Origin: Occultella kanbiaonis
GTDB lineage: Bacteria; Actinomycetota; Actinomycetes; Actinomycetales; Beutenbergiaceae
Reading direction: 5' to 3'
DNA: 64,000 bases
Assembly (NCBI RefSeq): GCF_009708215.1
Contig: NZ_CP046175.1
Location: 372,001 to 436,000, forward strand
Shown here: piece by piece, positions 34,639 to 43,239 of the stretch
Layout: every line of letters begins with the position of its first letter
Position numbering within the stretch: position 1 is the stretch's first letter
Notes under the pieces: generated by a model
Database searches by the model: none
The model's input: only the letters and a program-made list of their open reading frames with translations
What the model was told of the DNA's origin: nothing
Translations under genes and position numbers: made by a program

Positions 34639-35538
34639 ATGTCCGTACTCGATGCGTCCATGAGCGGCGAGTGGGTGTTCGATCCGTCCCACAGTCGCGT
34701 TGGCTTCTCGGCCAGGCACGCGATGGTGACCAAGGTGCGTGGCGCCTTCAATGAGGTCGACGGCCGCATGTACGTGGACCCCCACGGCCCTCAGAACTCC
34801 ACGGTCGAGGTCCGGCTCGCGGTGGCGAGCGTGGACACCCGCAACGGTCAGCGCGACGACCACCTGCGCAGTGCCGACTTCTTCGACGCCGAGACCTACC
34901 CCGAGATCGTGTTCCGGAGCACCTCCGTCGACGAGGTCGAGGACGACACCTACATGGTGGTGGGAGACCTGTCCATCCGGGACGTCACCAAGCAGGTGGC
35001 GATCCCGATCACGCTGGTCGGCGTCGAGCGGGACCCGATGGGTAACCTCCGGGCCGGCTTCGAGGGCACCCGCCGGGTGGACCGCCGCGACTTCGGACTC
35101 GAGTGGAACGTCCCGCTGGACACCGGCGGCGTGCTCGTCTCGGAGAAGATCACCCTCGAGTTCGACATCTCCGCCGTGCGGACCGAGGATGCGGCCGCCG
35201 ACGGTGCCGTCGCGTCCGAGGATGCCGACCAGGCCGAGGGTGCCGAGCAGGCTGAGGGTGCCGAGCAGGTCCAGCAGGCCGAGGGGGCCGAGCAGGCCGG
35301 ATCCGACGCGGAGGCCCCCGCCGAGCCGACGGCCCCCGAGTACGCCCAGGCCCAGGAGGGTGACGCCTCCGATGCGGCAACACCCGCGGCTGGCGTGGCG
35401 GGTCTCGCGCAGCCCGAGGGCTTCGCGCAGGTCGAGAGCGAGGCTCCGGTCGCGCCCGAGTACGACCAGCGCCAGCCGCAGCCGGTCCCCGCCCAGCAGC
35501 CGTCGCCGTGGGAGCCCCCGCCGGGGCACCGGTACTGA
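34639..35538 (+). CDS. YceI-family protein with acidic repeat tail
   Basis: A 299-residue protein. The first ~180 residues are a YceI lipocalin-like beta-barrel: SGEWVFDPSHSRVGFSARHA, the DTRNGQRDDHLRSADFFDAE block, the FRSTSV and GDLSIRDVTKQVAIPITLVG strands and RRDFGLEWN, the family signature. YceI proteins bind isoprenoid-like lipids, sometimes as periplasmic carriers; here no signal peptide is present. The remaining ~120 residues are low complexity (Ala/Glu/Gln/Pro) with three 6-residue AEGAEQ units encoded by 18-bp DNA repeats, ending in a Pro-rich PPPGHRY tail. Start ATG 34639 follows GAGGAG. Standing alone between convergent neighbours, it ends at a strong terminator. Confidence 0.92.
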   Translation: MSVLDASMSGEWVFDPSHSRVGFSARHAMVTKVRGAFNEVDGRMYVDPHGPQNSTVEVRLAVASVDTRNGQRDDHLRSADFFDAETYPEIVFRSTSVDEVEDDTYMVVGDLSIRDVTKQVAIPITLVGVERDPMGNLRAGFEGTRRVDRRDFGLEWNVPLDTGGVLVSEKITLEFDISAVRTEDAAADGAVASEDADQAEGAEQAEGAEQVQQAEGAEQAGSDAEAPAEPTAPEYAQAQEGDASDAATPAAGVAGLAQPEGFAQVESEAPVAPEYDQRQPQPVPAQQPSPWEPPPGHRY

Positions 35539-35546
35539 TCCGCGGC

Positions 35547-35579
35547 GGCCCGCCGTCCCCCTGGGGGGGGCGGCGGGCC
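35547..35579. terminator. Strong GC stem-loop terminator between convergent genes
   Basis: GGCCCGCCG (35547-35555) and CGGCGGGCC (35571-35579) make a 9-bp perfect stem that can be extended inward by CCCCC/GGGGG, nearly the whole loop. It lies 8 bp after the YceI stop and serves the convergent FAD-oxidoreductase gene equally. Confidence 0.85.
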
Positions 35580-35662
35580 GTGCTGGGTCGGGCCGGGCTC
35601 GACCGGGCCTCGGGCCCGGCTCGACGGGCCTCCGGCCGTCCTCCACCGGCCTCGGGCCGGAT

Positions 35663-37033
35663 TCAGGCCGAGCGCAGCCAGGGTGGGCTGAGGATGCCGG
35701 CCGGGTCGTGGGCGGCGCGCACCCGTGCGAGGCGCTCGTACGCCTCGGCGGGCCACATGGCCCGGTAGGACTCGGCCGTGCTGGCATCCCCGAACGAGAC
35801 GTTCTCGTGCTCCGCGAGCCAGGCTCCCGCGGCCGCTTTGAACGCCTCGAACGCGGCCGGCCCCTGCGCACGCACGGGTTCCGGTCCGGCGGCGACGGTG
35901 GACACGGCCACGGCCGCGCCCCGACCGGTGGCGGCCGATCCCTCCGGCACGTCCGTGGCCATGGCAGCGCCGAGGTGGCGCAGTTCCACGACCGCCAGCG
36001 GGCTGCTCGCAGCGGCGGCGGTGCCGAGCAGCACGTCGACGAGAGCCTGGTCGAGCCTGCGGAGCAGGGTTCCGGCCGACCATGACTCACCCGGGTCCTC
36101 CGGGTCCCCGTGGATCCGAGCCACCTCCGCCAGCGGCAGCTCACCGAGGTCGTCGGTGAGCGCCGGGGCCAGCGCGCGCAGCGGCGCGGCGAGCCGTTCG
36201 CCGTCGGCGACCGACCCGGGCCGCGCGAACCGCAGCGCCAGCACCCGCTGACCGCGCAGCGGCTCGGGGATGAAGGGCAGCGGCGGCATGGTGATCAGGG
36301 CGACGGACGTGCTCACGTCTGCCGGCGCCGTCGGGAGCCAGTCCACCCACCCGCGCAGGACCTGCTCGCGGTGCTCCGTGGCGAACAGCAGGTTGCCGGC
36401 GTACAGGGACGGGATCGGCGCGAGCTCGATGGTGATCTCGGTGACGACGCCGAGGCCGTACTTGCCGCCGCGCAGCGCCCAGAACAGGTCCTGGTTCTCG
36501 GTGGCGGAGGCCGTGACCACCGCTCCGTCCCCCGTGACCACGCGCACGGACCGGACCCAGTCGGACGTGAACCCGTGGCTGCGCACGAGCGGGCCGAGGC
36601 CCCCGCCCAGGGTGTAGCCGACCACGCCGACGTGGGTCGAGGAACCGGTCACCGGCGCCAGGCCAAGAGGCGCGGTCTTCTCGATCACGGCGGACCAGCG
36701 GGCTCCGGCCCCGATCGTGGCGAGCCGGGTGGCCGCATCGACGCTCACCCCGTCGAGGTCGCCGGTGAGCAGTTGCAGGCCGGCCGTGACCGGCGCGTGT
36801 GAGCCGTGCCCGGTCGCGAGCACGTCGACGGTGAGGTTGTGCGCGGCAGCGAAGGCGACGGCGGCGCTCACGTCAGCCTCGCCGGCGGCACCGACCGCCA
36901 GCTCGGGTTCGTGCGTGACGGCCAGGTTCTGGCCGCGAACGGCGTCCGCGAACCCCGGCTCGCCGCGCAGCAGTACGGGGCCGGAGATCGTGGAGCGGAG
37001 ACGGGAGAGATCGGATTCGCTGAAAGTGGTCAC
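35663..37033 (-). CDS. FAD-linked oxidoreductase (berberine-bridge / FAD_binding_4 type)
   Basis: A protein of about 456 residues that oxidises a small organic substrate with covalently or tightly bound FAD. Seen: FAD-binding PP/VAO domain about 30-200 with DVLATGHGSHAP (the His of this segment is a common flavin-attachment position), GAGARWSAVIEKTAPLGLAP, TGSSTHVGVVGYTLGGGLGP and LFWALRGGKYGLGVVTEITI; a substrate domain; and a BBE-like end (YERLARVRAAHDPAGILSPP). No signal peptide. GTG 37033 (VTTFSES) or GTG 37039 is the start, neither with a clear ribosome site. It is divergent from the luciferase-like monooxygenase gene. Substrate unknown; sugars, alcohols or secondary metabolites are typical. 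Confidence 0.88.
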   Translation of the reverse strand: MTTFSESDLSRLRSTISGPVLLRGEPGFADAVRGQNLAVTHEPELAVGAAGEADVSAAVAFAAAHNLTVDVLATGHGSHAPVTAGLQLLTGDLDGVSVDAATRLATIGAGARWSAVIEKTAPLGLAPVTGSSTHVGVVGYTLGGGLGPLVRSHGFTSDWVRSVRVVTGDGAVVTASATENQDLFWALRGGKYGLGVVTEITIELAPIPSLYAGNLLFATEHREQVLRGWVDWLPTAPADVSTSVALITMPPLPFIPEPLRGQRVLALRFARPGSVADGERLAAPLRALAPALTDDLGELPLAEVARIHGDPEDPGESWSAGTLLRRLDQALVDVLLGTAAAASSPLAVVELRHLGAAMATDVPEGSAATGRGAAVAVSTVAAGPEPVRAQGPAAFEAFKAAAGAWLAEHENVSFGDASTAESYRAMWPAEAYERLARVRAAHDPAGILSPPWLRSA

Positions 37034-37235
37034 GCACACAGACGCTAGGCGGAGGTACCGACATCCGGATAGGCGTTTTCGCGCTCGGCGATGACGTCGT
37101 GACGAGTCGCCCGTGTGGTGCCCCGTGGGGTGCCGCTCGACCGACCGCCGGTGGATCGGAATAGCCCGGCCGGGACCCGCGTTGCCGCCAAGGACGCGGT
37201 GTGGTCTCCCCGCGCCACTCTCGCGAAAGGTCACC

Positions 37236-38225
37236 ATGTCCGTCCCGCTGTCCCTGCTCGATCTGGCCACCGTCGGAAAGGGCGAGACCGCCCGGGAGGC
37301 ACTCGAGGGCAGCGTGGCGCTGGCCCGCGCCGCCGAGCGCACGGGCTTTCGCCGGGTCTGGTACGCCGAGCACCACAACAGCCCCGGCATCGCGTCCTCG
37401 GCCACCGCGGTCCTGATCGCCCATGTCGCCGCGAACACCCGGTCCATCCGACTCGGCTCCGGCGGGATCATGCTCCCGAACCACTCCCCGCTGACCATCG
37501 CGGAGCAGTTCGGCACCCTCGCCTCGCTGCACCCCGGCCGGATCGACCTCGGCCTCGGCCGCGCTCCCGGCACCGACCAGGTCACCATGCGCGCCCTGCG
37601 GCGGGACGCCACCTCCTCCGACACCTTCCCCCGGGACGTCCAGGAACTGCAGGGCTACCTCTCCGGCGACAGCCTGCTGCCCGGCGTCGAGGCCTACCCG
37701 GGCAGCGGCACGAACGTGCCGCTGTACATCCTCGGCTCGTCCCTGTTCGGCGCCCAGCTGGCCGCCGCGCTCGGCCTGCCGTACGCGTTCGCCTCGCACT
37801 TCGCCCCGGCCGCACTCGAACAGGCGGTGGCGGTCTACCGACGGGAGTTCACGCCGTCGGACCAGCTCGCGGAGCCGTACGTGATCGCCGGCGTCGGCGT
37901 CGCGACCGGCGAGACCGAGGCGCAGGCACAGGCCCAGCTGCTCGCGACCCAGCGCAGCCGGGTCGCGCTGATCCTCGGCGGCAAGCGCGACTTCACCGAC
38001 GACGAGGCGGACACGGTGCTCGCCTCCCCGCAGGGCCAGCACCTGCTCGAGATGATGCGCTACACGGCCGTCGGCACCGCGGCGACGGTCGGGGAGTACC
38101 TGACCACGTTCGCCAAGCACGCCGACGCCGACGAGCTCATCGTCGCCCTGCACGCCACCACCGTGACCGACCGGTTGCGCGCAGCGGAACTGGTGGCGCA
38201 GGCAGGTGGGCTGACCGCGGACTGA
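37236..38225 (+). CDS. LLM-class flavin-dependent oxidoreductase (MsnO8-like)
   Basis: A 329-residue TIM-barrel flavoenzyme of the bacterial luciferase-like monooxygenase superfamily. Seen: [20 protein letters not shown] at the start, [55 protein letters not shown] and [20 protein letters not shown], the usual order for the MsnO8 branch. These enzymes oxidise small molecules with reduced FMN supplied by a reductase; no specific substrate is predictable. ATG 37236 follows GAAAGGTCACC. Its neighbours are the divergent FAD oxidoreductase and the convergent YafY regulator, so it is probably monocistronic. Confidence 0.93.
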   Translation: MSVPLSLLDLATVGKGETAREALEGSVALARAAERTGFRRVWYAEHHNSPGIASSATAVLIAHVAANTRSIRLGSGGIMLPNHSPLTIAEQFGTLASLHPGRIDLGLGRAPGTDQVTMRALRRDATSSDTFPRDVQELQGYLSGDSLLPGVEAYPGSGTNVPLYILGSSLFGAQLAAALGLPYAFASHFAPAALEQAVAVYRREFTPSDQLAEPYVIAGVGVATGETEAQAQAQLLATQRSRVALILGGKRDFTDDEADTVLASPQGQHLLEMMRYTAVGTAATVGEYLTTFAKHADADELIVALHATTVTDRLRAAELVAQAGGLTAD

Positions 38226-38365
38226 TCCTGCGCCGTCGGCCCCCGACCCACCCGGCCTGACGCAGCCGGCACCCCCACCCAGCCCTGCCCGTTGCGGTGT
38301 GGTTCCGAGGCACCGGGTACGTCGGGGCCGCCCCGTCGACGCCCGGCGGAGCCGCCCAGCAGGGC

Positions 38366-39343
38366 TCAGCCCGGGTAGTGCTCGAGCGCTCGGCGGGCGG
38401 CGACGCGGATCTGCTCGACCATCGACGCCGGCTCCAGGACCGTCACCTCCGGTGCGAAGAGGACCGCCACGGCCGCCATCACCTCGCTCTGACGCACCGT
38501 GACCCGCCAGGTCTCCGCGCCGCCGGGCACCGCGGGCGGCTCGACCTCGATGGCGCTGCCGGACGCCACCTGCATGTCCACCAGGCGCCGCAGGATCCCG
38601 GCCCGGTCCTGCGACACCAGCAGCGTCACCGGCACCGGACTCAGCCGGTCGGAGAACCGAGCGCGCAGCTCCTCCCAGATCACGGTCAGCGGCCGGCCGT
38701 CCACCGGGGTGCTCGGCGCCTCCAGCACCGTCACTCCGGCGATCCGGGACACCCGGTAGCTGCGGACCTGACGCCGATGCTCGGCGACCAGGTACCAGCG
38801 ACTCGCGTGATCGACGATCCCGATCGGGTCGACGGTGCGGGTCCCGGGGGCGGTCGCGGTGGCCGAGGTGTACGTCATCCGCACCCGGCGGCGCCCGATC
38901 ACCGCCTCGCGCAGCTGCGGCAGCAGCGGCACCGCCTCCGCCGCGGCGAACCAGGTGCGGCGGTCGGCGAGCACCACACCGCCCAGGGACTCGGCGCGGG
39001 CGACCGCCTGGCTCGGCGCGGTCGCGGCGATCTTGGCCAGCGCCGACGACAGCGCCCCGCCGAGCCCGAGCTGATCGGACGCCTCCCGGGCGGTCCAGGC
39101 GAACAGGGCCTGCGCCTCCGCCGGCGTCAGACCTGACGCACTGGTGGTGAAGCCGTCCATCAGCACGCAGCCGCCGCCCCTGCCCTGCTCGGTGTACACC
39201 GGCACGCCGGCCGCCGACAGTGCGTCCATGTCGCGCAGCACGGTCCGCTCGCTCACCTCGAGCTGTTCGGCCAGCCAGGACGCGGTCGCTCGCCGGTGCC
39301 GCTGCAGCAACATGAGCAGATGCATCAACCGGTCCGCGCGCAT
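38366..39343 (-). CDS. YafY-type transcriptional regulator with HTH_11 and WYL domains
   Basis: A 325-residue regulator. Seen: N-terminal HTH_11 winged helix (MRADRLMHLLMLLQRHRRAT, ASWLAEQLEVSERTVLRDMD, then the SAAGVPVYTEQGRGGGCVLMDGF wing), central WYL domain about 135-215 (RRRVRMTYTSATATAP, IGIVDHASRWYLVAEHRRQ, RSYRVSRIAG) and a WCX extension. WYL domains sense nucleic acids or small ligands. ATG 39343 is preferred over GTG 39373 because the latter falls inside a 29-bp palindrome. It faces the TIGR03086 gene across that palindrome, the classic arrangement for YafY regulators controlling themselves and a neighbouring small gene. Confidence 0.93.
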   Translation of the reverse strand: MRADRLMHLLMLLQRHRRATASWLAEQLEVSERTVLRDMDALSAAGVPVYTEQGRGGGCVLMDGFTTSASGLTPAEAQALFAWTAREASDQLGLGGALSSALAKIAATAPSQAVARAESLGGVVLADRRTWFAAAEAVPLLPQLREAVIGRRRVRMTYTSATATAPGTRTVDPIGIVDHASRWYLVAEHRRQVRSYRVSRIAGVTVLEAPSTPVDGRPLTVIWEELRARFSDRLSPVPVTLLVSQDRAGILRRLVDMQVASGSAIEVEPPAVPGGAETWRVTVRQSEVMAAVAVLFAPEVTVLEPASMVEQIRVAARRALEHYPG

Positions 39344-39360
39344 GGGTTCGAGACTGCCAC

Positions 39361-39389
39361 GGAAACCAGACACTAGATGTCAGGTTTCC
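39361..39389. promoter_or_regulatory. 29-bp near-perfect palindrome, probable YafY operator
   Basis: Arms GGAAACC (39361-39367) and GGTTTCC (39383-39389) with inner arms GACA (39369-39372) and TGTC (39378-39381), centred on A39375. Only the centre and one pair per side depart from symmetry. It occupies the gap between the regulator (ATG 39343) and the divergent gene (ATG 39449) and is the obvious binding site for the WYL regulator. Confidence 0.8.
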
Positions 39390-39448
39390 ACGATGAACTG
39401 GTTCCGACGGGCCACACAGGCCCGGACAGTCCACGAAGGAGATCGACC

Positions 39449-40051
39449 ATGACAACCACCGAATCCGCGCTGCGGGCCGACCCTCGACCGCTGCTCGCCC
39501 GCGTCCTCGACCAGACCGGTGCCCTGATCGCCGACACCGACGAGTCGCAGTCTTCGCTGCCGACGCCGTGCGCCGAGTTCGATGTCGGCGCCCTGGTGGG
39601 TCACCTGCAGGGCGTGGTCCGTCGGATCGGCGTGGTGCTGGCGGGCCGCCCGTTCTTCGAGGCACCGAGCCACGTCGACAGCACCGACTGGGCAGCGGAC
39701 TGGGCCGACGGCCGGGCCGGCACCGACGCGGTGCTCGCCGACGACGAGTCGTTGACCCGCGCCGTGACGGTGCCCTGGGGGCAGGTCCCGGGCGCCGCGG
39801 CGATCGGCTCGTACGTCGGCGAGCTCGCGGTGCACTCGTGGGACCTCGCCGCCGCCACCGACCGCACCGACGCACTCGACGGCGAGCTGGCCGTCATCGC
39901 GCTGGCCGCCTACCAGCAGATGCTGCCGGCCGAGCCGCGCGGCGGGCAGATTCCCTTCGCCGCCCCGGTGCCCGTTCCCGACGGCGCCGATGCCTACGCG
40001 CGTCTGGTCGCCTGGACCGGACGCGATCCGTACTGGACGACGGCGGCCTGA
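39449..40051 (+). CDS. TIGR03086-family metal-binding protein (mycothiol maleylpyruvate-isomerase-like)
   Basis: A 200-residue DinB/MDMPI-type helical bundle. Seen: TPCAEFDVGALVGHLQGVVR with first His, GSYVGELAVHSWDLAAATDR with the second His and Asp, the two halves of the family's metal site. The family is named from mycothiol-dependent maleylpyruvate isomerase and is abundant in actinobacteria, usually without known substrate. ATG 39449 follows GAAGGAGATCGACC, an excellent ribosome site. The gene is divergent from the YafY regulator and probably its main target, a pairing seen often in actinobacteria. Confidence 0.92.
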   Translation: MTTTESALRADPRPLLARVLDQTGALIADTDESQSSLPTPCAEFDVGALVGHLQGVVRRIGVVLAGRPFFEAPSHVDSTDWAADWADGRAGTDAVLADDESLTRAVTVPWGQVPGAAAIGSYVGELAVHSWDLAAATDRTDALDGELAVIALAAYQQMLPAEPRGGQIPFAAPVPVPDGADAYARLVAWTGRDPYWTTAA

Positions 40052-40171
40052 CCCGGCGCCGGCGGGCAGGTCGCCACGGGCGGGCGGTTCGTGGGCGACC
40101 GGGTCGGGTGATCGGTGTCCGGCACCGGCCACGCGGCGGCCCGGCCGCGTGACTCCTGCCATGCTGGGGGC

Positions 40172-40999
40172 ATGCCGGCCCCCGAGACCGCCCTGCCCGC
40201 CACGGACCGACCGGCACGCTCGCTCGCGCTCGTCCCCGCCGTCGGCGTGAGCCTCTCCGCCTTCCTGCTGTTCGGCCTGCAGCTACCGGGCTGGGGCCAC
40301 GCGCTCCTGGTGGCCAGCCTGGCCGGGGCGTTCCTGGTCGGACGGGAGCTCGGCAAGGACCTGACCCTGATCGGGGTGGGCGTCGCGATCGTGTCGGTGA
40401 CCTCGGTCGAGGCGGACGTGAGCTGGGACCGGTTCGTCACGATCGGGATCGTGCTCGCCCTCGCCGTGACCGCGCCGTTCCTGATCGACAGGTTCGTCTA
40501 CAAGCGCCGCGCGATCCGGTTCCCGTGGCGCACCGGCCAGCCGTGGACCCGCCTCGAGAAGGCCTACATCATCGCCGTGCCGGTGCTCGGGTGGCTGATC
40601 CTGCCGTTCTACTTCATCGACTCCGGCGCCTATCTGAACTGGCCGCACATCACGGACGCCAGTGAGCTCGGCCGGTTCTTCGTGGGCGTCAACGCGGTCG
40701 GTACCTGGGACGAGCTCTTCTTCATCTGCACCTGCTTCGCCCTGCTCCGCCGGCACTTCCCGATGTGGCAGGCGAACCTGCTCCAGGCCGCGATCTTCGT
40801 CTCCTTCCTGTGGGAGCTCGGCTATCGGGAGTGGGGGCCGCTGCTGACCGCCCCGTTCGCGCTGCTGCAGGGCTACATCTTCTCCAAGACGGGGTCGCTG
40901 ACGTACGTGCTGATCGTGCACCTGCTGTTCGACCTGATGGTGTTCCTCGCGATCGTGCACGCCCACAACCCGGGTGTCATCCCGATCTTCCTCATCTGA
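40172..40999 (+). CDS. CPBP-family (CAAX protease-like) membrane protein
   Basis: A 275-residue integral membrane protein with about eight helices. Seen: early helices from about 20 to 120, then a soluble basic loop (DRFVYKRRAIRFPWR), and in the C-terminal half VGTWDELFFICTCFALLRRH and VLIVHLLFDLMVFLAIVHAH, at the positions of CPBP/Abi motifs 1 and 3. The canonical first motif is EExxxR; here it reads DELFFI, and motif 3 is HLLFD instead of HxxxN, so catalytic ability is doubtful. CPBP proteins process prenylated proteins or modulate membrane proteins. ATG 40172 sits directly after GGGGGC; GTG 40115 is a less likely start. Confidence 0.7.
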   Translation: MPAPETALPATDRPARSLALVPAVGVSLSAFLLFGLQLPGWGHALLVASLAGAFLVGRELGKDLTLIGVGVAIVSVTSVEADVSWDRFVTIGIVLALAVTAPFLIDRFVYKRRAIRFPWRTGQPWTRLEKAYIIAVPVLGWLILPFYFIDSGAYLNWPHITDASELGRFFVGVNAVGTWDELFFICTCFALLRRHFPMWQANLLQAAIFVSFLWELGYREWGPLLTAPFALLQGYIFSKTGSLTYVLIVHLLFDLMVFLAIVHAHNPGVIPIFLI

Positions 41000-41070
41000 G
41001 CCGGGAATAACGCCGGGCCGTCCCGCCTTGACCTCCACAGGTACATGCAAACGCATTGAGTGGAGTGGTG

Positions 41071-42108
41071 ATGGCAGAAATCGAGCTCGGTCTGGACACG
41101 TTCGGCGACGTCACGATCGGTGACGACGGGCAGTTGCTGAGCCACGCCGAGGTGATCCGGAACGTGGTCGCCGAAGGGGTGCTCGCCGATCGGGTGGGCG
41201 TCGACTTCATCGGCATCGGGGAGCACCACCGCGACGACTTCGCGGTCTCCGCCCCGGATGTGGTGCTCGCGGCGATCGCGTCCCGCACCGAGCGGATCCG
41301 GCTCGGGTCGGCGGTCACGGTGCTCAGCTCCGACGACCCGGTGCGCGTGTTCGAGCGGTTCTCCACCCTGGACGCGATCTCCGGCGGGCGCGCCGAGGTG
41401 ATCCTCGGCCGCGGCTCGTTCATCGAGTCCTTCCCACTGTTCGGGTACGACCTGAAGGACTACGACACCCTCTTCGAGGAGAAGTTCGACCTGTTCACGC
41501 ACCTTCTCGAGGAGGAGCCGGTCACCTGGAGCGGGACGGTCCGGGCCGCGCTCTCGGAACAGTTGGTGTATCCGCCGACGGCGTCCGGGCGCCTCCGTAC
41601 CTGGCTGGGGGTCGGCGGTTCGCCCCAGTCCGTGGTGCGGGCCGCGCAGTACGGAATCCCGCTGATGCTCGCCATCATCGGCGGTGCGCCCGAGCGGTTC
41701 GCGCCCTACACCGACCTCTATCACCGAGCGCTCGCCGAGTTCGGTCGCGAGGCGCTGCCGATCGGCGCGCACTCGCCCGGCCACGTGGCACCCACCGACG
41801 CTCAGGCCCGGGACGAGTTCTTCCCGCACTACGCGGCCGGGATGGCTCGCATCGGCGCGGAGCGGGGCTGGGCGCCGATGACCCGGGAACGGTTCGAGGA
41901 GGAGGTCGGCGAGGACGGTGCCCTGTTCGTCGGCTCCCCGGAGACGGTCGCGGCGAAGATCGTGCGGGCCGTGCGGGCCCTCGGGCTGTCCCGGTTCGAC
42001 CTCAAGTACAGCGCCGGCACCCTGCCGCACGACCTCGCCGTGCGGCACATCGAGCTCTACGGCCGCGAAGTCATCCCCGCGGTGCGCGCGGCGCTCGCGC
42101 AGGACTGA
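41071..42108 (+). CDS. LLM-class flavin-dependent oxidoreductase
   Basis: A 345-residue luciferase-like TIM-barrel enzyme. Seen: ELGLDTFGDVT start, GVDFIGIGEHHRDDFAVSAP with the conserved His pair, RIRLGSAVTVLSSDDPVRVF, SGGRAEVILGRGSFIESFPL and the C-terminal DGALFVGSPETVAAKIVRAV, typical for the F420/FMN-dependent LLM branch. Substrate unknown. GGAGTGGTG precedes ATG 41071. The 71-bp leader contains TTGACC followed by ATGCAAACGCAT, a short inverted repeat that may be operator. It shares the superfamily with the enzyme at 37236, yet the two are only distantly alike and not in one operon. Confidence 0.93.
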   Translation: MAEIELGLDTFGDVTIGDDGQLLSHAEVIRNVVAEGVLADRVGVDFIGIGEHHRDDFAVSAPDVVLAAIASRTERIRLGSAVTVLSSDDPVRVFERFSTLDAISGGRAEVILGRGSFIESFPLFGYDLKDYDTLFEEKFDLFTHLLEEEPVTWSGTVRAALSEQLVYPPTASGRLRTWLGVGGSPQSVVRAAQYGIPLMLAIIGGAPERFAPYTDLYHRALAEFGREALPIGAHSPGHVAPTDAQARDEFFPHYAAGMARIGAERGWAPMTRERFEEEVGEDGALFVGSPETVAAKIVRAVRALGLSRFDLKYSAGTLPHDLAVRHIELYGREVIPAVRAALAQD

Positions 42109-42142
42109 CTTCCGCGTCCTGCCCGAGCCCTCTTCCCGCTGT

Positions 42143-42225
42143 GAGGAAGTACCTCTCGCCGTGATGCAGTACCGCTTGCCTGAGGAAGACGGTTGTCAGT
42201 ACCTACCTCGGGCATGAGGTACTGC
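42143..42225. repeat. Stem-loop repeat element in convergent gap (copy 2)
   Basis: This element begins with GAGGAAGTACC (42143-42153), the same as the outer arm of the element at 6462-6527 apart from one base, and contains a perfect inverted pair GCAGTACC (42166-42173) and GGTACTGC (42218-42225). AGTACCTC (42149-42156) and GAGGTACT (42216-42223) offer an alternative pairing. It lies between the stops of the LLM oxidoreductase and the convergent phosphotransferase gene and has no coding potential I can support. Confidence 0.6.
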
Positions 42226-42273
42226 CTGACGGCTGGGAGGTCAGCCTCGCCGCGACGCCGGGGCACGGGCCGG

Positions 42274-43110
42274 TCAGCCGAGACCGTCCCGCGCCAGCGA
42301 CACTCGCAGCTGGTCGAGCCACTCCTCGCCGAGCCGGCGGCCGTCCGGGAACTGGTCGGCACGGTCCCAGCGCCATGCCGTGATCATGGCCAGCATGAGG
42401 ATCCGGCACTGACGCAGCACGACCGGGTCGATGTCCGGGTAGTGCTCGGCGACGTCGTCCGGGGCGTGGGCGAGGTCGAACTCGATCGGCCCTCGGCACG
42501 CCGTCTCGAGGTCGATGAACAACGGCCCGTGCTCCGTGGCGAGCAGATTGCCGGGGTGCGGTTCTCCGTGCAGCAACTGGTCGCCGCCACGGTCGACGAT
42601 CGCATTTCGCAGGCCGCTCAGGGTGTCGCCGAGCAGGTCCCGATCCGGATCGCGCAGCTCCGGTGACCGGGCGCGGTCCGCGACGAGCTGTCGTGCGTCC
42701 TCGACCCGGTCCGTGAAGTGAGGCGTCGGAACGTCGACGGTACGCATCCCGGCGTGCAGCCGCCGCAGCGCCAGCGCGTAGTCGGCCGGTGCGATCTCCT
42801 CCGTCACCGGTTCGTGGTACGTCCAGAACGTGAACACGAAGCCGTCGAGCTGGTGGACGCGTGGCTCCACCCGGGGCTCGAGAGCCCGCACCGGGCAGCC
42901 GGCACCGATGAGCCGCTGCGCCAGATCGATCTCGAACTGCGCGCCCTGCTGCGCCTGCGGTGCCACCCGGACGAGGACGTCGCAGGGCAGCAGCCGAACC
43001 GAGAGCTTGTTCGAGTTGTGCAGGACGATCGCGTCGTCGGCCGCCAGACCGCAGGACGTCGCGATCGACCGGGCGGCGGCGATCGCACGCGTCATCTCGG
43101 ATGGCAGCAT
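42274..43110 (-). CDS. Aminoglycoside/choline-kinase-type phosphotransferase
   Basis: A 278-residue protein-kinase-like fold enzyme. Seen: N-lobe strands (LSVRLLPCDVLVRVAPQAQQ with a nucleotide-side region, FEIDLAQRLIGAGCPVRALE), hinge TFWTYHEPVTE, catalytic loop LLHGEPHPGNLLAT (His-Gly-Glu in place of the common HGDxHxxN Asp) and metal-binding FIDLETACRGPIEFDLAH. The phosphoacceptor might be an antibiotic, choline or another alcohol. The HGE variant occurs in many actinobacterial relatives of unknown substrate. GTGGAG abuts ATG 43110; Met6 is a possible start. It is divergent from another kinase-like gene at 43240. Confidence 0.85.
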   Translation of the reverse strand: MLPSEMTRAIAAARSIATSCGLAADDAIVLHNSNKLSVRLLPCDVLVRVAPQAQQGAQFEIDLAQRLIGAGCPVRALEPRVEPRVHQLDGFVFTFWTYHEPVTEEIAPADYALALRRLHAGMRTVDVPTPHFTDRVEDARQLVADRARSPELRDPDRDLLGDTLSGLRNAIVDRGGDQLLHGEPHPGNLLATEHGPLFIDLETACRGPIEFDLAHAPDDVAEHYPDIDPVVLRQCRILMLAMITAWRWDRADQFPDGRRLGEEWLDQLRVSLARDGLG

Positions 43111-43239
43111 CTCCACGCCCCAGTCTGCGTTGCCGTGCGGCTGCCGGGTGCAGCCGTGGTCACGATACGCAGGGCCGACCGATGCGGGCCGTCTCTTTTT
43201 CCTTCGCATCGAAGCCGCGGGCCCGGTTACGGTGCGCCG

